Shown here one piece after another: positions 23,801 to 37,625 of a DNA stretch of 64,000 nucleotides. The notes beneath the pieces are model-generated. The model searched no databases and had not been told where the DNA came from. It saw only the letters and a program-made list of their open reading frames with translations. The stretch's first letter is position 1. Each line of letters starts with the position of its first letter. The DNA is from Acridotheres tristis (lineage: Eukaryota; Chordata; Aves; Passeriformes; Sturnidae), in contig CM072885.1 in assembly GCA_037013685.1 (NCBI GenBank), positions 26,412,620 through 26,476,619 of the forward strand, written 5' to 3'. Made by a program: the position numbers and the translations under genes.

Positions 23801-26800
23801 CAGTATAAGTATTTATCAACTCATGTTTTTAATTGGCTGTGCTGTGTTGAATTTTGCATAGACATTAATACACTAAGGTAAGCAATGAAATATATAAAAC
23901 TCAGCAATTCCTTTCTTCTTTTTTTTACTTTTGGAAACAATTAGTGTATATGCGTTCCCAAATCTCATCATTAAGATAGAAAATACTGAAATATGCTTTG
24001 ATTGACAGTTTCTAGCAGCACCAATGTGGGAAAAGATGCTTTTCATCAGCCCCACATATAATTGTAATTCTCATTGAAATTCTTTCTGTAAATAGGTTGA
24101 TGCTGGGAATATAGTTTGAGAAACTCACAGGCTTTCCTAAAAGTTATGATTCCCATGATGGCAATAAATTACAAAACTCATTTTAAGTGCATTCGAGTTC
24201 TCAGAATACAAATGCAGATTTTTCCTTCAGATGCTTACTGACATTCTGCATCTGCAAAGTTTGTTACTTCTGCACAGAACAGAAAGCAAATATAAAATTG
24301 CTGCATTTTTGTGATTTTATATATTTTAATTCAACTATCTACCAATATGTAGAGACCATTTGTAGTATCATTGATGGTATTTCTATATACAGACTGACTT
24401 TAGCACAGTTCTATTTTGGAGTGAAACTGTAGTTTCATCTCTTAGGTTACATCTGCCTAAGCACTAGATGTGTACCACTGTGTCCCATCCTGTGATAGGA
24501 CACAGTTTCCACCCTCCTGAAATATCAAAAGATAAATCTTCTACTTTAATTAGTAAAAATTGACTCTGGGATGGTGTTTTCTGTGACACTGATGTGTTTT
24601 ATGTGAAAAGCTCTTGATTAAGAAAACCCCAATCAGGTTTCTGACAATATAGAAAGTGGGTTAATGCATCAAAATATGTATTGCTTTCAAATGTAAAATG
24701 TTTAAAAATCAATATTTAAAAATCATATTAATTTTAAATATCAAAAAAGGTAAATTTTTGTTTTTCATTATAAGTCTATTACCAACTCAGCAACATCACT
24801 CTTGTGACACAAATGAAAAAGTAGGCTAATATAAGGCTTTTTGAAGTACCATGGTTACGCACACAAAGGACAGAGAATCATCCACTGTACCTCTGGCGAT
24901 ATTAAAAAAATGAACATCAATAATTCTGTTTTTGCATTGTTTTATTGCTTAGCATTTGGTTCTTCCTATGAAATGCATTGCCACTTCTTATTCTTAATTC
25001 TTCTTATTGCTAATTTTTATTGCAAACCTTGTTTGGAGAGATTGAAGGAGTGGAGAGATTGAAGAGCACCAAAATGTGGAGAATACAGAAGAGGAAGTTT
25101 CTGACATGTCTCCAGTTGGTTTCCTGCCTTCAGCACAGGCACAGATGGTGAGTCCCCAGGACCTGCCAGCAGTGCTGATGGTCCATCATGGCATCACTTC
25201 TCTGAGCTGTGGTATCTGGAGAGATGGAAAATCCCATGGCAGAGAGACTTTTCTATCTGCTTCATAGTCCCAGAACTCACCTTCAGCATCCTGTACCATT
25301 CTCTTTTCATTTACTAGTTTTAATTCTGTGGACACAGCAGTGAAAAAAGTGTGTAATATTGGTGACAAAAAGGGGGAAGGAACCTCGAAGCTGTTAATAT
25401 TCTGTAAATGGATGATAAATAATGCTCAGCTTTCTATGTAAAACCTTACATGTCCATATCTACTTAAAATTCCACTCCCTGGGATAAATGTTTAGAATAG
25501 AACAAATGAAGAAGTGAAAATTAAATTGCCTCTTGCTGTCAAGAATATTGTGAATAACTCATTGGCTAGTGTTATTGAGATATAAGAGGATAGGAAGTAT
25601 CTGGACATGTTTTTATTTACTTTATGTACATATGGAAATCCTGAAACAATATTCTTGGGTTTTGTTATGTGGCATTGTCTTGTAATTTTACAGCCACAAC
25701 TGAGAATCTAAGCACCCTGCCATTGCAGCTGAAAAGGCAGGGGCTTTTTTGTGTGCTTGTTTTGGGGGGACTTGCTATCAGTCTGATTTCTGTTAAAGAT
25801 TGTTTAATTAAGATATAATTGCAGAGGAAATGGTGTTAATTAGCATATATGTACTCCCACAAAGTGTGGCGTTTTCCCATTCATTATGGACAAGAGTGTG
25901 AACTGGATGTCTTACAATTGTCCTGGAAACACTCCCAATGCAAGAGCTCTCCTGGGACCTTGTGCCCATCTGCAAGTAAAAGAAAAGGAAAAGTCTTTGA
26001 TATCTTCTGTGGTATAGGTTTATTCTTATCTTTTAAACTGGCAAGCACACATAGTTCTTGCATGTTCACTGTGGCCCAAGTATTGGATGTCAGTGAGGTA
26101 AATGACTTTGCATTTTCCTTTTATGATCGAGGAGCTGCATCCTACATTAACAAGACTTAAGTACATCTGTGCACTGTAAATCACTGATTATAAATGTTTC
26201 CGGGCTTATATATAGGCAAAACATATGAAGAAACAGTAGAAACTCTTTCATTCAGAAGTAAAAACTTTGCAGTTGTAAGTTGATTTTGTTTTGGCTTTTC
26301 CTTTTCTTATTAACTTCTTGCCAAGCTGCATGCAAACCTCCTCTGACTAGAAAAATGCAACCTTTTCAAGAGTAAAATATTTCAGGGGTTAGCTGAAACT
26401 GGTCTTAACAGTGCTATTCTTCTGGCTTCATGCCTATGGAAATGATTAATGGTTGGAATTTATGTCACAGAGTACATAATAATTTGTTAGAAGAAACTGG
26501 ATTCAGTCACAGCACAGGCATTTGTCTCTTTCTGTCATTATATTTTGTGAGGACTTACTTATTTCCTGGAATCTCAGCCCATGTGAACAAAAGAATGATA
26601 AAATTTCTGCATAATTTTTCTGAGAATACATTTATACTCCAGATGACCTTTGGAGTAAATTTGAACTATTAGATTTTCCCACATATTTATAGCTCTGACC
26701 GTGAGTCTTTGCCAGCAGACCTTACAGGCTTTATCCACCAAACATTTATTTTTGGTTAAAAAACAATTTGCACTGGGTACGCTATAGAAAAAGTTCAAAG

Positions 26801-27299
26801 CCATTACATTTTAATTCAATTTTGCATTTACAGTTTGTTGGGTTTTTTTTCTTCTGTATTGTCATCAGGCAATGTTACATTCCAATTCATAACACATTTA
26901 CCTAAGCAACTCTCTACTTCATTCAATGCCTTGCCATGATGATATAGCAATTTTCTGTGAAAGTGATTTTCCAGACCATGCTGGCACATATAAAATACTG
27001 GTCCTTTCCTTCCTACTGAGTGGTCAAGGATTCTAAAGGTATCCAGTGCCTAGGTTTCTTTACCCAACCTTACTTGAAATAGATGGATATTCTCATGGAA
27101 TGAGCTGTTCTACTTTAAATTAAGAAAAACAGTGCAGAAGCCTTAATTTGCAAATAAATATTGGCACTCCCGTTTTGTGTCAGACTTCATAAAAATGTTT
27201 GCTTATACTACACAGGCTATCCTGATGTTGACTACATTAAAATAGATTTCCAAATGCGGTTGTTCCCTTTTCTGTCTGGTCCCTCTGGCTAGCTCTGGA

Positions 27300-27413
27300 C
27301 CAGAGGTGGATGGGAAATCCTCATAGTCAAAGGTAAAAAACTAAGGAGGCTCTTTTCTCCCATGGGAGAAGTAGTCCACAGTTTATTGTGTCATACACAT
27401 GGTGAGAGGAGAA

Positions 27414-27490
<77 letters not shown>

Positions 27491-27592
27491 GGCGGGCACT
27501 TTTTTAAACCCAGGGAAACGGGAGGGGAGGAACAGACCCGCGAATTTGACCATGTCACAGACCAATGGGGGAGAACAGAAGATACCATAACA
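27300..27592 (-). mobile_element. Probable LTR fragment, minus orientation, carrying a GA microsatellite
   Basis: Read on the minus strand, a segment beginning TGTTATGGTATCTTCTG is followed by a TTTAAAAAAG box, the TC repeat, and then CACAATAAACTGTGGAC, a polyadenylation signal. This promoter-to-poly(A) spacing is like that of an LTR R region. No convincing target duplication was found, so the ends are uncertain. It could instead be unique sequence around a microsatellite. Confidence 0.4.
27403..27486. repeat. (GA)n microsatellite
   Basis: 66 bases of uninterrupted GA (33 units) from 27421, preceded by a short imperfect purine stretch. Long open frames of Arg-Glu or Ser-Leu repeats across it are by-products of the dinucleotide. 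Confidence 0.97.
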
Positions 27593-30500
27593 ACCATGAA
27601 CAGTGCAACTTATGAAACAAATAGTGCAATACAACATCCAAGAAAAACAATGTTTTCTGGAGAGGGCTTTTTGTTTGAGAATTTTATCTGGGTTTATGTT
27701 TAGGATTTTCTGCTTCCACGTGTGGCTATGCAGTGCTCTGTGCATCTTGTCACACTGTGGAGCAATATCTGGATATAGAGAATCCTGGGACAGAGCATGC
27801 TGGGCAATGCAGCTGTGTTGCTGGTGTGAGGTGTGGAAGAAGTTATGCTCTCCAAAGATTTACATTAACTCATGGTTTCCTCAAGCAATGACCGTGAAAG
27901 CCTGTTAAGGCCCCAGTTCACTAGTGCCATTAAGAAATGTTTCTTTTTAAACATACCTTTCAATTGGGTCTCAAAATATACATTTAAGTGCTCTGCTGAA
28001 CTGGGGATTAAGTGTAATATTTGTGTTATCTTATAGGTTGGGTTTATGTACCACAGGCATTGAAGAGGGTCAAATGGGAGTTCATTTATCCTAATTACTC
28101 TGATGTAAGAAAATCAGCAGAGGCCAGACAGACAAAAAATTATTTAATCCTGCCACGCACAGAACAAAAGCATTTTCAGCACCTTTTCAAGATATGTGAC
28201 GGCATATGATCTCCCATGTCTCTGCCAATACTTTCATAATTGCACTGATAGGGTTTTCCATGTCAACATTAGCTGAGAAACCCTTGCTGCCAATAATTGA
28301 AACCTGCAATAGCAATAACTTTTTCTTAGGATTAAATGGAGTTTGAAAGCCTCCAGTACAACTTGATGTAAAACACTTTGTTACTGCTGGTTTTTATACC
28401 AATCCAATCTCTTCAATGTGTGTTTTAAGCATTTCTTTTTTGTAAAGGTAAGAAAAGAAGATATTAAGGGGTCTTGATATTGCAAATACTTCTATATTTC
28501 TTTAGGAGTAGTGTCATTATTTTCTACTGAAAAAAAGTAGTATGATCTTCAACCTCTCTGAAAATGTTGAAAAGTTATTTCTTAATTTTGATGACAAAAC
28601 TCAACTGGGTGAAATTTAATGAAGAAAAACAAATGAGACCATTCAGGTGGAGGGAATGTAGATTAATATGTATATCAAAGTCCTTCAGTGAATATCCAGT
28701 CTACATTCAAAACCAAAAGAATAGCAATTATCATATGGTGCTTTTTTAAAGATTGCCATCTATTGTTGTGCTTTTCAAAGTGGAATTTTGTCTTAAAAAG
28801 AGTACCTACTTACTTAATGCCTCTGTTTTTGTAATGATTGTTTCTCTTTATACTAGCAAATTTGTTTGAATATATTAATAGAAGCAGCCAAAGTTTTTCA
28901 GTATGTGCATACTATCCAGATCTGCACTGTGATTTGTGACAGAACTGCAAAGGTGTCATAGAAATTACATTTTCGTACATGCTGTGCAGCATTCATACAC
29001 AGGCAGAGCAAAAGGATCCAGTGTGGCATGAGATGTATTTAGAAAGCAATGGTTCCAAAGAATGTAACTGTTTCATTCTCTTAAAAACTTTCCGTTTTAA
29101 AATGTTTGGATAATAAACTGTCTTACTCTTGTCCAATTGCCTAGTTTTATGAAGAGCTCTTTGCAGAATGAAAGGCATTAAAATGGACCCCATTTTAGCT
29201 CAACCTTTGGGACTATCCCCATCCAAGTTGTAGGTGACTATCCCCAGCCTTGTCCCATCCCTGCCTGGCTGTGGACTCTGACTGGCAGACTTTCCAGCTG
29301 GGCCCCAGACCTGGTGTGTCAGCATAAGATCTGGTGTGTCTGGCAGTGGGGCTGAGGGGTGCTCTGGCTGCCCCCCAGCCTGTCCACTCCCTTGTCAGAC
29401 TGGTGGGATGGGCCCAGGCCCTTCACCCTCATGGACATCCTGGGAGTTCCACATGGCTCCTTGCCCCTGGCAACTACTGTGCGTGATCAGTCCTTCCCCA
29501 AACACCATACAAGTGAAACTTGGATCCTCTTCAAATTTTTGTTGTGTTCAGTGAACTCATGAGTGTGAGTCATGGTGCAGCTGCAGATCTGTTGTAAAAT
29601 GAGAGGCTGAATTTTGCAATTTCAACCGTGCTTGAAACTTCATGGCTGTTTTCAGTTATGCGGAAAAAATTGAGCTAGAGTTCACGGTAATCACTTCTGT
29701 CTTATCCACATGATGCGAATTCGGATGGATTTTACAGGAAACAATATACAAAGATTGTCTTTTGCACAAGGTCAAGTATTTAAGGTTTAAAAGGAATTTG
29801 GTTTGGGAAGTTATGAACAGCTGAAGAGATAATTTAGAATGGAAGTAACTATTACATTAGCCACACACTACTACTAATAAATACTAAGTAGTGCAGTCAG
29901 GCACTGGTCCAGTGTATGCTTATTTCAAGCATCTGCTCATCTTGAAAATATTTAAGGATCTCAGTAAAAGTGATATTCTTCTTCTTGTGGCACATACATA
30001 AACAGAATTGCTTCATTGGAGCTATAATGAACAATAAAATACGAATATAAGAAACAGGAAGGATTTGATGCATTAAGAAAATATAAGCATTGAATTTCCT
30101 TTGCCTGATTTTTCACCCTCCATCTCTTCTCTCCCTTCCCACCTTTTTTCATTTGTAAGCGATATATATATATCTATGTATATTTCCAGTACAAACATAC
30201 TTTTGGATAACTACATTCAACCAAAATTATCAGATCTTTCTGTGTAATGCCTGAGATCCCAAATGGTAATTCAGATTTGGACTGAGAGTGCAGATACAAA
30301 TAAGTCCTGGAGACAAACAGAGAAGTTATTGAAAAAGGGTAAACCTTCTATAAAATGACATCTAAAGCTATGGAACTGCAACTATCAACCTTTGCAAACT
30401 AATAAAATCTTTTTCTTTTCCTGGATTATCTGACTGGTAGAGGAGGTGATCTTAATTTTTTTTTGCTCTATTTGATTTGATGTTAAATATTGTGCAATGA

Positions 30501-31454
30501 TTTTACCATTATAAGGAATTTAGGCAAACAATAAATAATAAAATACTTAAAACCGTATTAAATATACTTAATAGCTATATGGTTATTCATAGTTTATTAA
30601 TATTTTACAATCTCAAAAGTAATGTAGCTTTATTTTATACTATTTTAGGCCATAATGGAAGTCTTGTCAGGCTTTGAAAAAGAGAAAGAGTCCAAAACAT
30701 TATCTTGGTGAGAGTCACAATTCAAAATGGCATGTTATGTTTCTAATTCTATTATTTTAAATCTAACTGGGTTATACTTTTTCTAGCCAGAAAGCTGTGA
30801 TGGTGAACATGATGGAGAAAACTAATTTTAAAATTCATGCCTTGCAAGTGCTTGGTCTAGTACGTCAATGTACATCATGTGTAAAGCTGAGATCCACCAC
30901 GGGAGAAGTTTGTATGAGAGAATAGCTTTTATGATCAAAATGGTGTTTTACAACAAATAGGAGAAATTCAGGAACAGGATCAAAAGCTGGGCACAAATGA
31001 CAGCATGTCTTTCCCAATTAAAATCAGATACCAATAATAGAAGATGGGAAGATGATGAAACGTATGCAATTAAATTTATTTAGAATATTTACTGGTCTTT
31101 TCAAAAACTCCATTCATTTTCCTTGTCACATGCTATATCAGGACTATATGGACTTGGACACCAGCACTGTTACCGTACTGCTCAATGCAGATGTTGTGTG
31201 TGGAGTGGGAAGAGTTCCCAGCCCATGGTGTAATACTCTGGAGCAGTACATGTGGACTGTGTCCTGTGCAAGAATCATCTAGGATTCTGGTTTTAAAGAT
31301 TGCCAGTACCATAATGGTGAAATGCCTTCATTTCTTCTGGTTACATTGCAATTTTTATAGGTCAAGGTAGCAGCAGATAAAATTTTTTTTTGCATATGAA
31401 GTTGAAACATCACACAGCCGAAAAATTGTATGAAAACACAACTGTCCTAACCAT

Positions 31455-31575
31455 TATAGGATCACAGGACAAATGAGCTGGCAGGGACCTCTGGAGATCT
31501 CTAGTCCTTCTGCCCAGGCTGGCAAGGGCATCGAGGAGGGCAGATGTTGCCTCTTTTACCACAATTTTTGTGCAA
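31455..31575 (-). mobile_element. Old CR1 LINE fragment, minus orientation
   Basis: The sequence retains the CR1-type reverse-complement phrases TAGGATCACAGGACAAATGA, GGCAGGGACCTCTGGAGATC and TCTAGTCC, with considerable divergence after them. Confidence 0.65.
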
Positions 31576-34500
31576 CCCCTTCCAGGTAAGAGTTGTACTT
31601 CCAGAAGAAAACCTCAGGCGGCAGTAGCACCATAGCTTTTAGAACTGGTCTTGGTCTTGAGCAGTTCTTCCCTCTTCCTATCAGTCATTAAGGCTCGTTA
31701 ACGCTTGTGCTTAACACCATTCTCAGTTCTCAGTTGTCAGCCGCTGGCAAAGTGAAAGTGTTTTTTCCTGACTGATTTAGCTATGTGCGGATCTCATTTG
31801 GAAGTCTTGCATCCATGTTTTACATATTCATACAAACGATGCATACTCGTATATAATCGTGTAAGCCGAATTTGGGTTACTTAGGGTTGATAATGTGTTT
31901 GATTTTATTTAAATCGCTCAGAGCACTCTCTGAAAGTTCTCCTGTCTCCTTTAAGTTAGATTGTCATCCACTTTCTATTTTCTTGTACGTGACCACATGG
32001 GACCACAAAGGAGGGGAAAAGGTAATAAAAGATCACTAGAAGGGCAGTAGGGAATATAGATAGGAGGAATGTGGGAATAAAACAAGAAACAAAAAGTTGA
32101 AAGGAAACATGGTGAGGGAGGAAAAAGCTTGATTCTGCTTGGAATAGGAGTTGCTTCTCACAACTCTGCTTTCGGGGGTCTTGAACACCTGCTTAGTTGC
32201 TTGAACTCTTACTTACACTGATTCAAGACAGCGTCACAGAGATCAGCTTTGGGATTTTCTGGTAATCCCACTTGCAATGACTGTCTCTCCATCTAATTGA
32301 GTTTTTTTTAAGCATTGGACACTAGAAAATTCTCCCCATACTCTTAGTTTCACAGCAGTCAGCTGTGATCTTTGAAGTCTTTCAGGCTCCTGCTCTCAAT
32401 ATATACCCGTAGAAAACAGTAAACATCAAAACTTTCTGTTGCCTCCTCCAGAAACAGAAAAGTGAACAAAGAGCATTCCTCTTGAGCACAGTGGTTCTGA
32501 AGTCACATCACTGCAACTGAACAGAAAAAGAAGACAGTAGAAGCCAGCAGAAAAATTGCCACTAAAAGGATAGTGGTGATGGGCCATTTCTCCATTCTAG
32601 TCCCAAAAGCCCCCATGCTTCCTGATATCTCTGGGAGCACACAACTTTCTTTTACCTGGCTGCAGCACTAGAACAAGATCTTCATGGTCTTGTGAGAGTG
32701 ATAATGGACAACAAATGGTATTATCTCCTTCTGCACTGGAAAATAAAGAAAATAGTAATTATATTCAGTTTTAGTGGACTCTGATGTATTTTTGATACAT
32801 CTACTACATTTGATAGTTATTACAGCAGAGTCTTTGATATTACAGTGACCTGTTTATGTCACCTTGGCCTGGTTTTGACAGGTTAAGTCATTATTTGGAG
32901 AAGCACATGGGTGTGAAGCGACTGCTGCAAAGTGGAGATAATGCCACTACCCACCATAATGTGCAAAATGCCTCCAGGAAGCCTTGTTGGATTTTACTGA
33001 TATTTGTGAGGAAAATTCTGAGATTTTATCCCTGGATAATCTAACAAATATTTTGCATAAACTGACTGTCTGCCATTTTAAGGTTTCATAACTTCTTCCA
33101 GTTGTGTAGAAATAACTGTAAAGCTTCCAGTACTGTATGCATTCATTACTTGTCAATTTGTACTTTTTAAAATTTGGGTCTCTTACAAGGTGACCTGTCC
33201 TCTCACACAATATATCTTGTTCTTGCATATTTTGAGGGAATTTTCTATGAAGCATCAATGAAGTCACTGTCAAATAAAGCCATCTACATGGGCTTGAGGA
33301 TAAGAAAACTGAACTAATTAGAAAGTAGAAAGGATAAATATTTGGATTAATCTGGAGTGTACAAAGTGACTGAAACTGGGATCTGACGTGTGTAGGGTTT
33401 TTCAGTTGCAGTGGGAGGACACTACAGAGTTATGGATGTAAAAATAGGAGCCTCAGGCAAAGGTTGTTTCCCTGCAATATGTGATAGGGAAAATGGATGA
33501 GGAAGTCCAATGCCACCTGCATCCTCTGCCGTGAGACGTTTTTGAGCTGTTTTAGCAATGTGGATATAGTGTTGGTACTCAAAATGGAGCTAACAGTGCT
33601 GCAGAGAGGCTTTGGGTGCTTTTATAAGGTGATACTGAAATCTCTCTGGATCAGGTCCCCATGTTCAAGCAGTCAAAATCCACTTGCTCTGCTGCTGGGC
33701 TCCACTGGGCCAGTGCAACGGTGGGAACTTCAAGCAGGAAACATTAGCAAATGAGCAAATTCTTGCTGTCTGCTGCAGGGATCATGGGCCTTGAGACACC
33801 AAAGGAGCTGCCAGGAGTCTGTATATGATCAGCATATGTTTACAACCACAGCAATGGTGCAAATGTAGCTTCAGACTAGTGTGCTCCTAGGAACCACATA
33901 GACAAGTCCAGGCATGTAATCACTTTCTCCAGCTTCAGCAAGATTTCTCAAATGCATGATGTTTTGAACATGTTTAAAACATGAACCAGTGTCACAAAGC
34001 TGTGACAGCTTGACGTCTCATGCATGAGTGGTTTGTGACAGAAGTGTCAGAATGGCCAAGTGCTTAAAAAGGTTCCATTTTCCCATCATTTCTTCCCTAG
34101 TGAAAGGGAAAGCATCATTCTCCAGAAAGACTTTACCCCTACAACAAAATCTTCCCTCCAACAAAGCCTCTCCATGAACATGGCAGTTGGGATACATCTG
34201 TCCTGACAGTCCCAAGAAGGAAGCTGGAGTAATTTTCTTTCTTGTGACATCTTATACAAAAGAGAGCATGTATATTGTTAAGAGACTGGAAGGCAGACAC
34301 GGTGTTTGCCATGTTCCAGGGAGCTGATGCCTATTTAGCTTTGCCCAGTTGAGAGGGATTTCTATGGATTTGCTCCTTGCCCAGAATAGTGATTGTGCTG
34401 AGAGGGACAGAAAGGTATCATTTCTAGTAACACTAATATAAATATTCCCTAGCTGAGGCTGGCTCATCACACAGGAGGGCAGTCCATGCTTCCCTTCCCC

Positions 34501-37199
34501 CTACCTTCTCCCCTCCCTCCTTGCATCTCTTCCAGCATAGCAGATTCCAATAATAAACCTGTCACTGTGAAAGCCAGGTGTCATCCAGATTCATTTGCTG
34601 CAGCGTTTGATCTATCCTCTGCTTCAAGATACAGGTTTCAGAGTATTTTATGAGATGCACTTCCCAGATTTGTACCATACAAGACATTCTGCAGGATTTT
34701 ATGAGCTACATTTTATACAATTGTATCAAATGTTATGTAGAATATTTTAGCCATAAGCCCTTTTTTAGGGGATAAATTCCAATACAAGCTTGCGTACCTA
34801 TGAAAGTGCACAGAGAAAATGTGAACACCCTCAAAACACTGTTAACACCCAGAAGATCTTTGCTGGGCTGTTTATTTTGTAATGGAGCTTTTACACTTCA
34901 CAGGGAAACTAAAATGGGACATAAGGCGCAGCAACTGCTTTACTGTTTAGCTTTACAAAGCGGAGATGCTTCAGTTAATTCACTGCAGAGGAGGAATGAT
35001 GGGCTGAATAGCATCACCTTATTCCTCCCTGAGGTCCCCTTGGCTTCCTTGAACAAGTGACGTCTTTGTTTCCAGGTCTCATGAACAACTGACACAGCCT
35101 CTGTTTGGTGGCCTGACTGTTCAGGTGCATTTGCATCTCTGACTCTTCTCACTGTGACTATTTGTCTCCTTCAGTGCTAGACAAAGCACAATCTGTGCTG
35201 CCAGCCCCTGCATACCTGCTATCCACAGCCACCCCTCCACCTTTTAGACACACCCAAAGTACCACAAGAGCTCATTACATCAGAGGTCTGGGCATCAACC
35301 TGTTAGCGTCACCCAATACTGGGAAGAAATTAACCAGTGGCACCTGAAAACTGTGGGAATCTCTTTTTTGTCATGGAAATGGAACACAAAACCCAGTCAT
35401 TATTTGTTAATTTTCTCAGCTTGTAAATAAACCCATGCACAGGCAAGATCCCTCTCAGCTTCTCTGCAGCCTAAGGAGGGAAGGGGAGGATATCTGAAGA
35501 TCTCTTTGCAGTCACACAGAAACAGGTGCTTAGGAAGTGCTCAGCAGCACTTCTCCAGTCTTTTCCAAAGTCTAGGTTTCAGATCTTAGAGGCCACATTC
35601 CCTTGGCCAGCTGAAAAAAGCCTTGCCTGAGACATGCTGTAGTGCAGGAGTCCCTGCACACCTGCAGATGGACATCTTGGACATGCACCTGCCACAAGAG
35701 GTCGCTTTCTGTAGAGTTCTCTGGAAGAGACAGACCAGTCCCATTTAGCAAAGTCACTATGAAATATTCAACGTTGTGTTTATTTTTGTAAGTCTTTTCC
35801 TATTTGTTTAATGGAAGCTGAAATACTGCCATCACTGTCAAGCCCAGGAGCGGTGTTGCTTTGCCATATCTTTTTGGGTTTACAGAACATAGCAATATTC
35901 ATACTTGTATTACAGCATCAGAAAGTAAAATTGAACATGGCATTTATATTTGCGGCATGAAAATTCAGATCACTGAATGCAACATGAGAGTTATTTAAGG
36001 TCCTGATAATCTACACATGCACACTACTGGTCTTGTGTCATGCCAGTTGTTTTGAAGGGTATGCACTATTTAGGGTTTCTGCAAAGGAAAGGAAAAGAAT
36101 GGTGACAAATAAAATCAACACACTCTGAAAGAAAACCAAACAAAACCAATGTTGAATAGAAGATATATACAGTACAATTTTCCTCGATCAATCAAAGAAA
36201 AAAAATCAAACTAAACCAAAAAAATTCAAGGCCAGTTTTTGATAATTTTTTCCTAAATTGTTTTCTGTCTGTTATTTCAAAAATCTCTGCATTAATTGCT
36301 ATTCATTACTTCGCCATGTCAATGAAAACAAGAAAAATCTCAGGTAATAAATTCTTCTGTTGGAAGACAATAATGAATTAGATTGTCTTTAAAATACTGC
36401 AGCAGAAGATCATGAAATATATAAGAAGCACCTTATAATAAAAATTGCACTACATTAAATGTGTAGTTTAGGTGGTTATCTTGTTTCAAGCTGAGATCTG
36501 CTATGCTTACAGAGAATTGAGCCATTGTGAGCTTTGTTCATCTTCATGAGCACTGTAAATTTTGGGAGAAATTGTTTCTAAGCTGGCAGAAATCTGAGAA
36601 AAGCATTTTGAAGAAAAGGGTCTCTCATTTATTAATACAACAAAGTGAATCAGATGGTTTAAATAAAAGAATAATCCTGGCAGCTGCTGAGCTTTTACAA
36701 CTTCTGTTCTAAATCAATAAACTCCATGACAAGCAGAAATCAGTAAAGTCAAGAATGAGAACAGAGTAAAAGAGGGATGTGCAGCTATGCAAAGGCAAGC
36801 AAGCAGGAACATGCTAGTAAGGCTTCTACTGTTGACACTGTTCTCTATTTTATATGAATATTTAATCCCAATTAGGCTTTTTGATTCTATGTCAGTAGTA
36901 ACTGATGCAAAATGCAAGCACAGTATAATTCAGAAGCATACCCTGATAGATCTGTTGATTAGCTAAGGGATTTAGGAGGAACATGAGGGTTGGTCATCGA
37001 AAAAGTCAAACCCCTTAAAATCAGCAAGGCAATGAATTCTGTTCTGGACCTGGGTAATATTCCAGACCTATGGGAAGTAAAAAATATAACTGTCATTCAG
37101 CGATTCAACAATGAAAAATATATCTTAATCTTCCAAAAATGTTACGTAAAATAATTGCTTTAGATAGCTTTGAAGAACCCTCTTGACACACTACTGCAA

Positions 37200-37625
37200 T
37201 TTCTGGCTTTCCAGACTCTGGTTTCAGCTCAGGAGAAACTCAGCTGAAGATGCAAGGCTTTGTGAGCCCCAGACTCTTCTCCCACTCCAGGGACCAGACT
37301 GATGAGAGCTGGAGCAAGGCTCTGACATTCCAGATTTTGGGCACTGAAACTGACCTGGGAGTTTGTTTCAAGGCAGATGCTGCTGCCAGAAATTGTATCA
37401 GGGCCATGCGTGGGGCTGAGAGCTTGAGGAGGGGGCCAGCAAGGAGCATCCAGCAGGGTGCTTTGAGGGTTATGCGCGATCCAAAATCCTGTCCATCGTG
37501 AGAGATGCACATACATCTGCTTGGAGCTTGCAGCTCAGGAGAGAGGCTTGAGGAGTTTATCTGGCATGAAAGAACCACTGTAAATGTCCACTGAGACCCT
37601 GGGACCACCCTGCCCTGGACCAGTG
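37200..37625. other. GC-richer block in the gene-poor region, unidentified
   Basis: About 400 bases are clearly more GC-rich than their surroundings and are open in several frames on both strands (95 and 122 codons on minus, 83 on plus). I recognise no protein or repeat family. It may be an old transposable element or an isolated exon or regulatory block. Frame overlap on both strands argues against a coding gene. Confidence 0.3.

Noticed and set aside
27383..27745. 120-codon minus-strand frame with a long Ser-Leu repeat
   Set aside because: The repeat is a translation of the GA/TC microsatellite, and the flanks match no protein I know.
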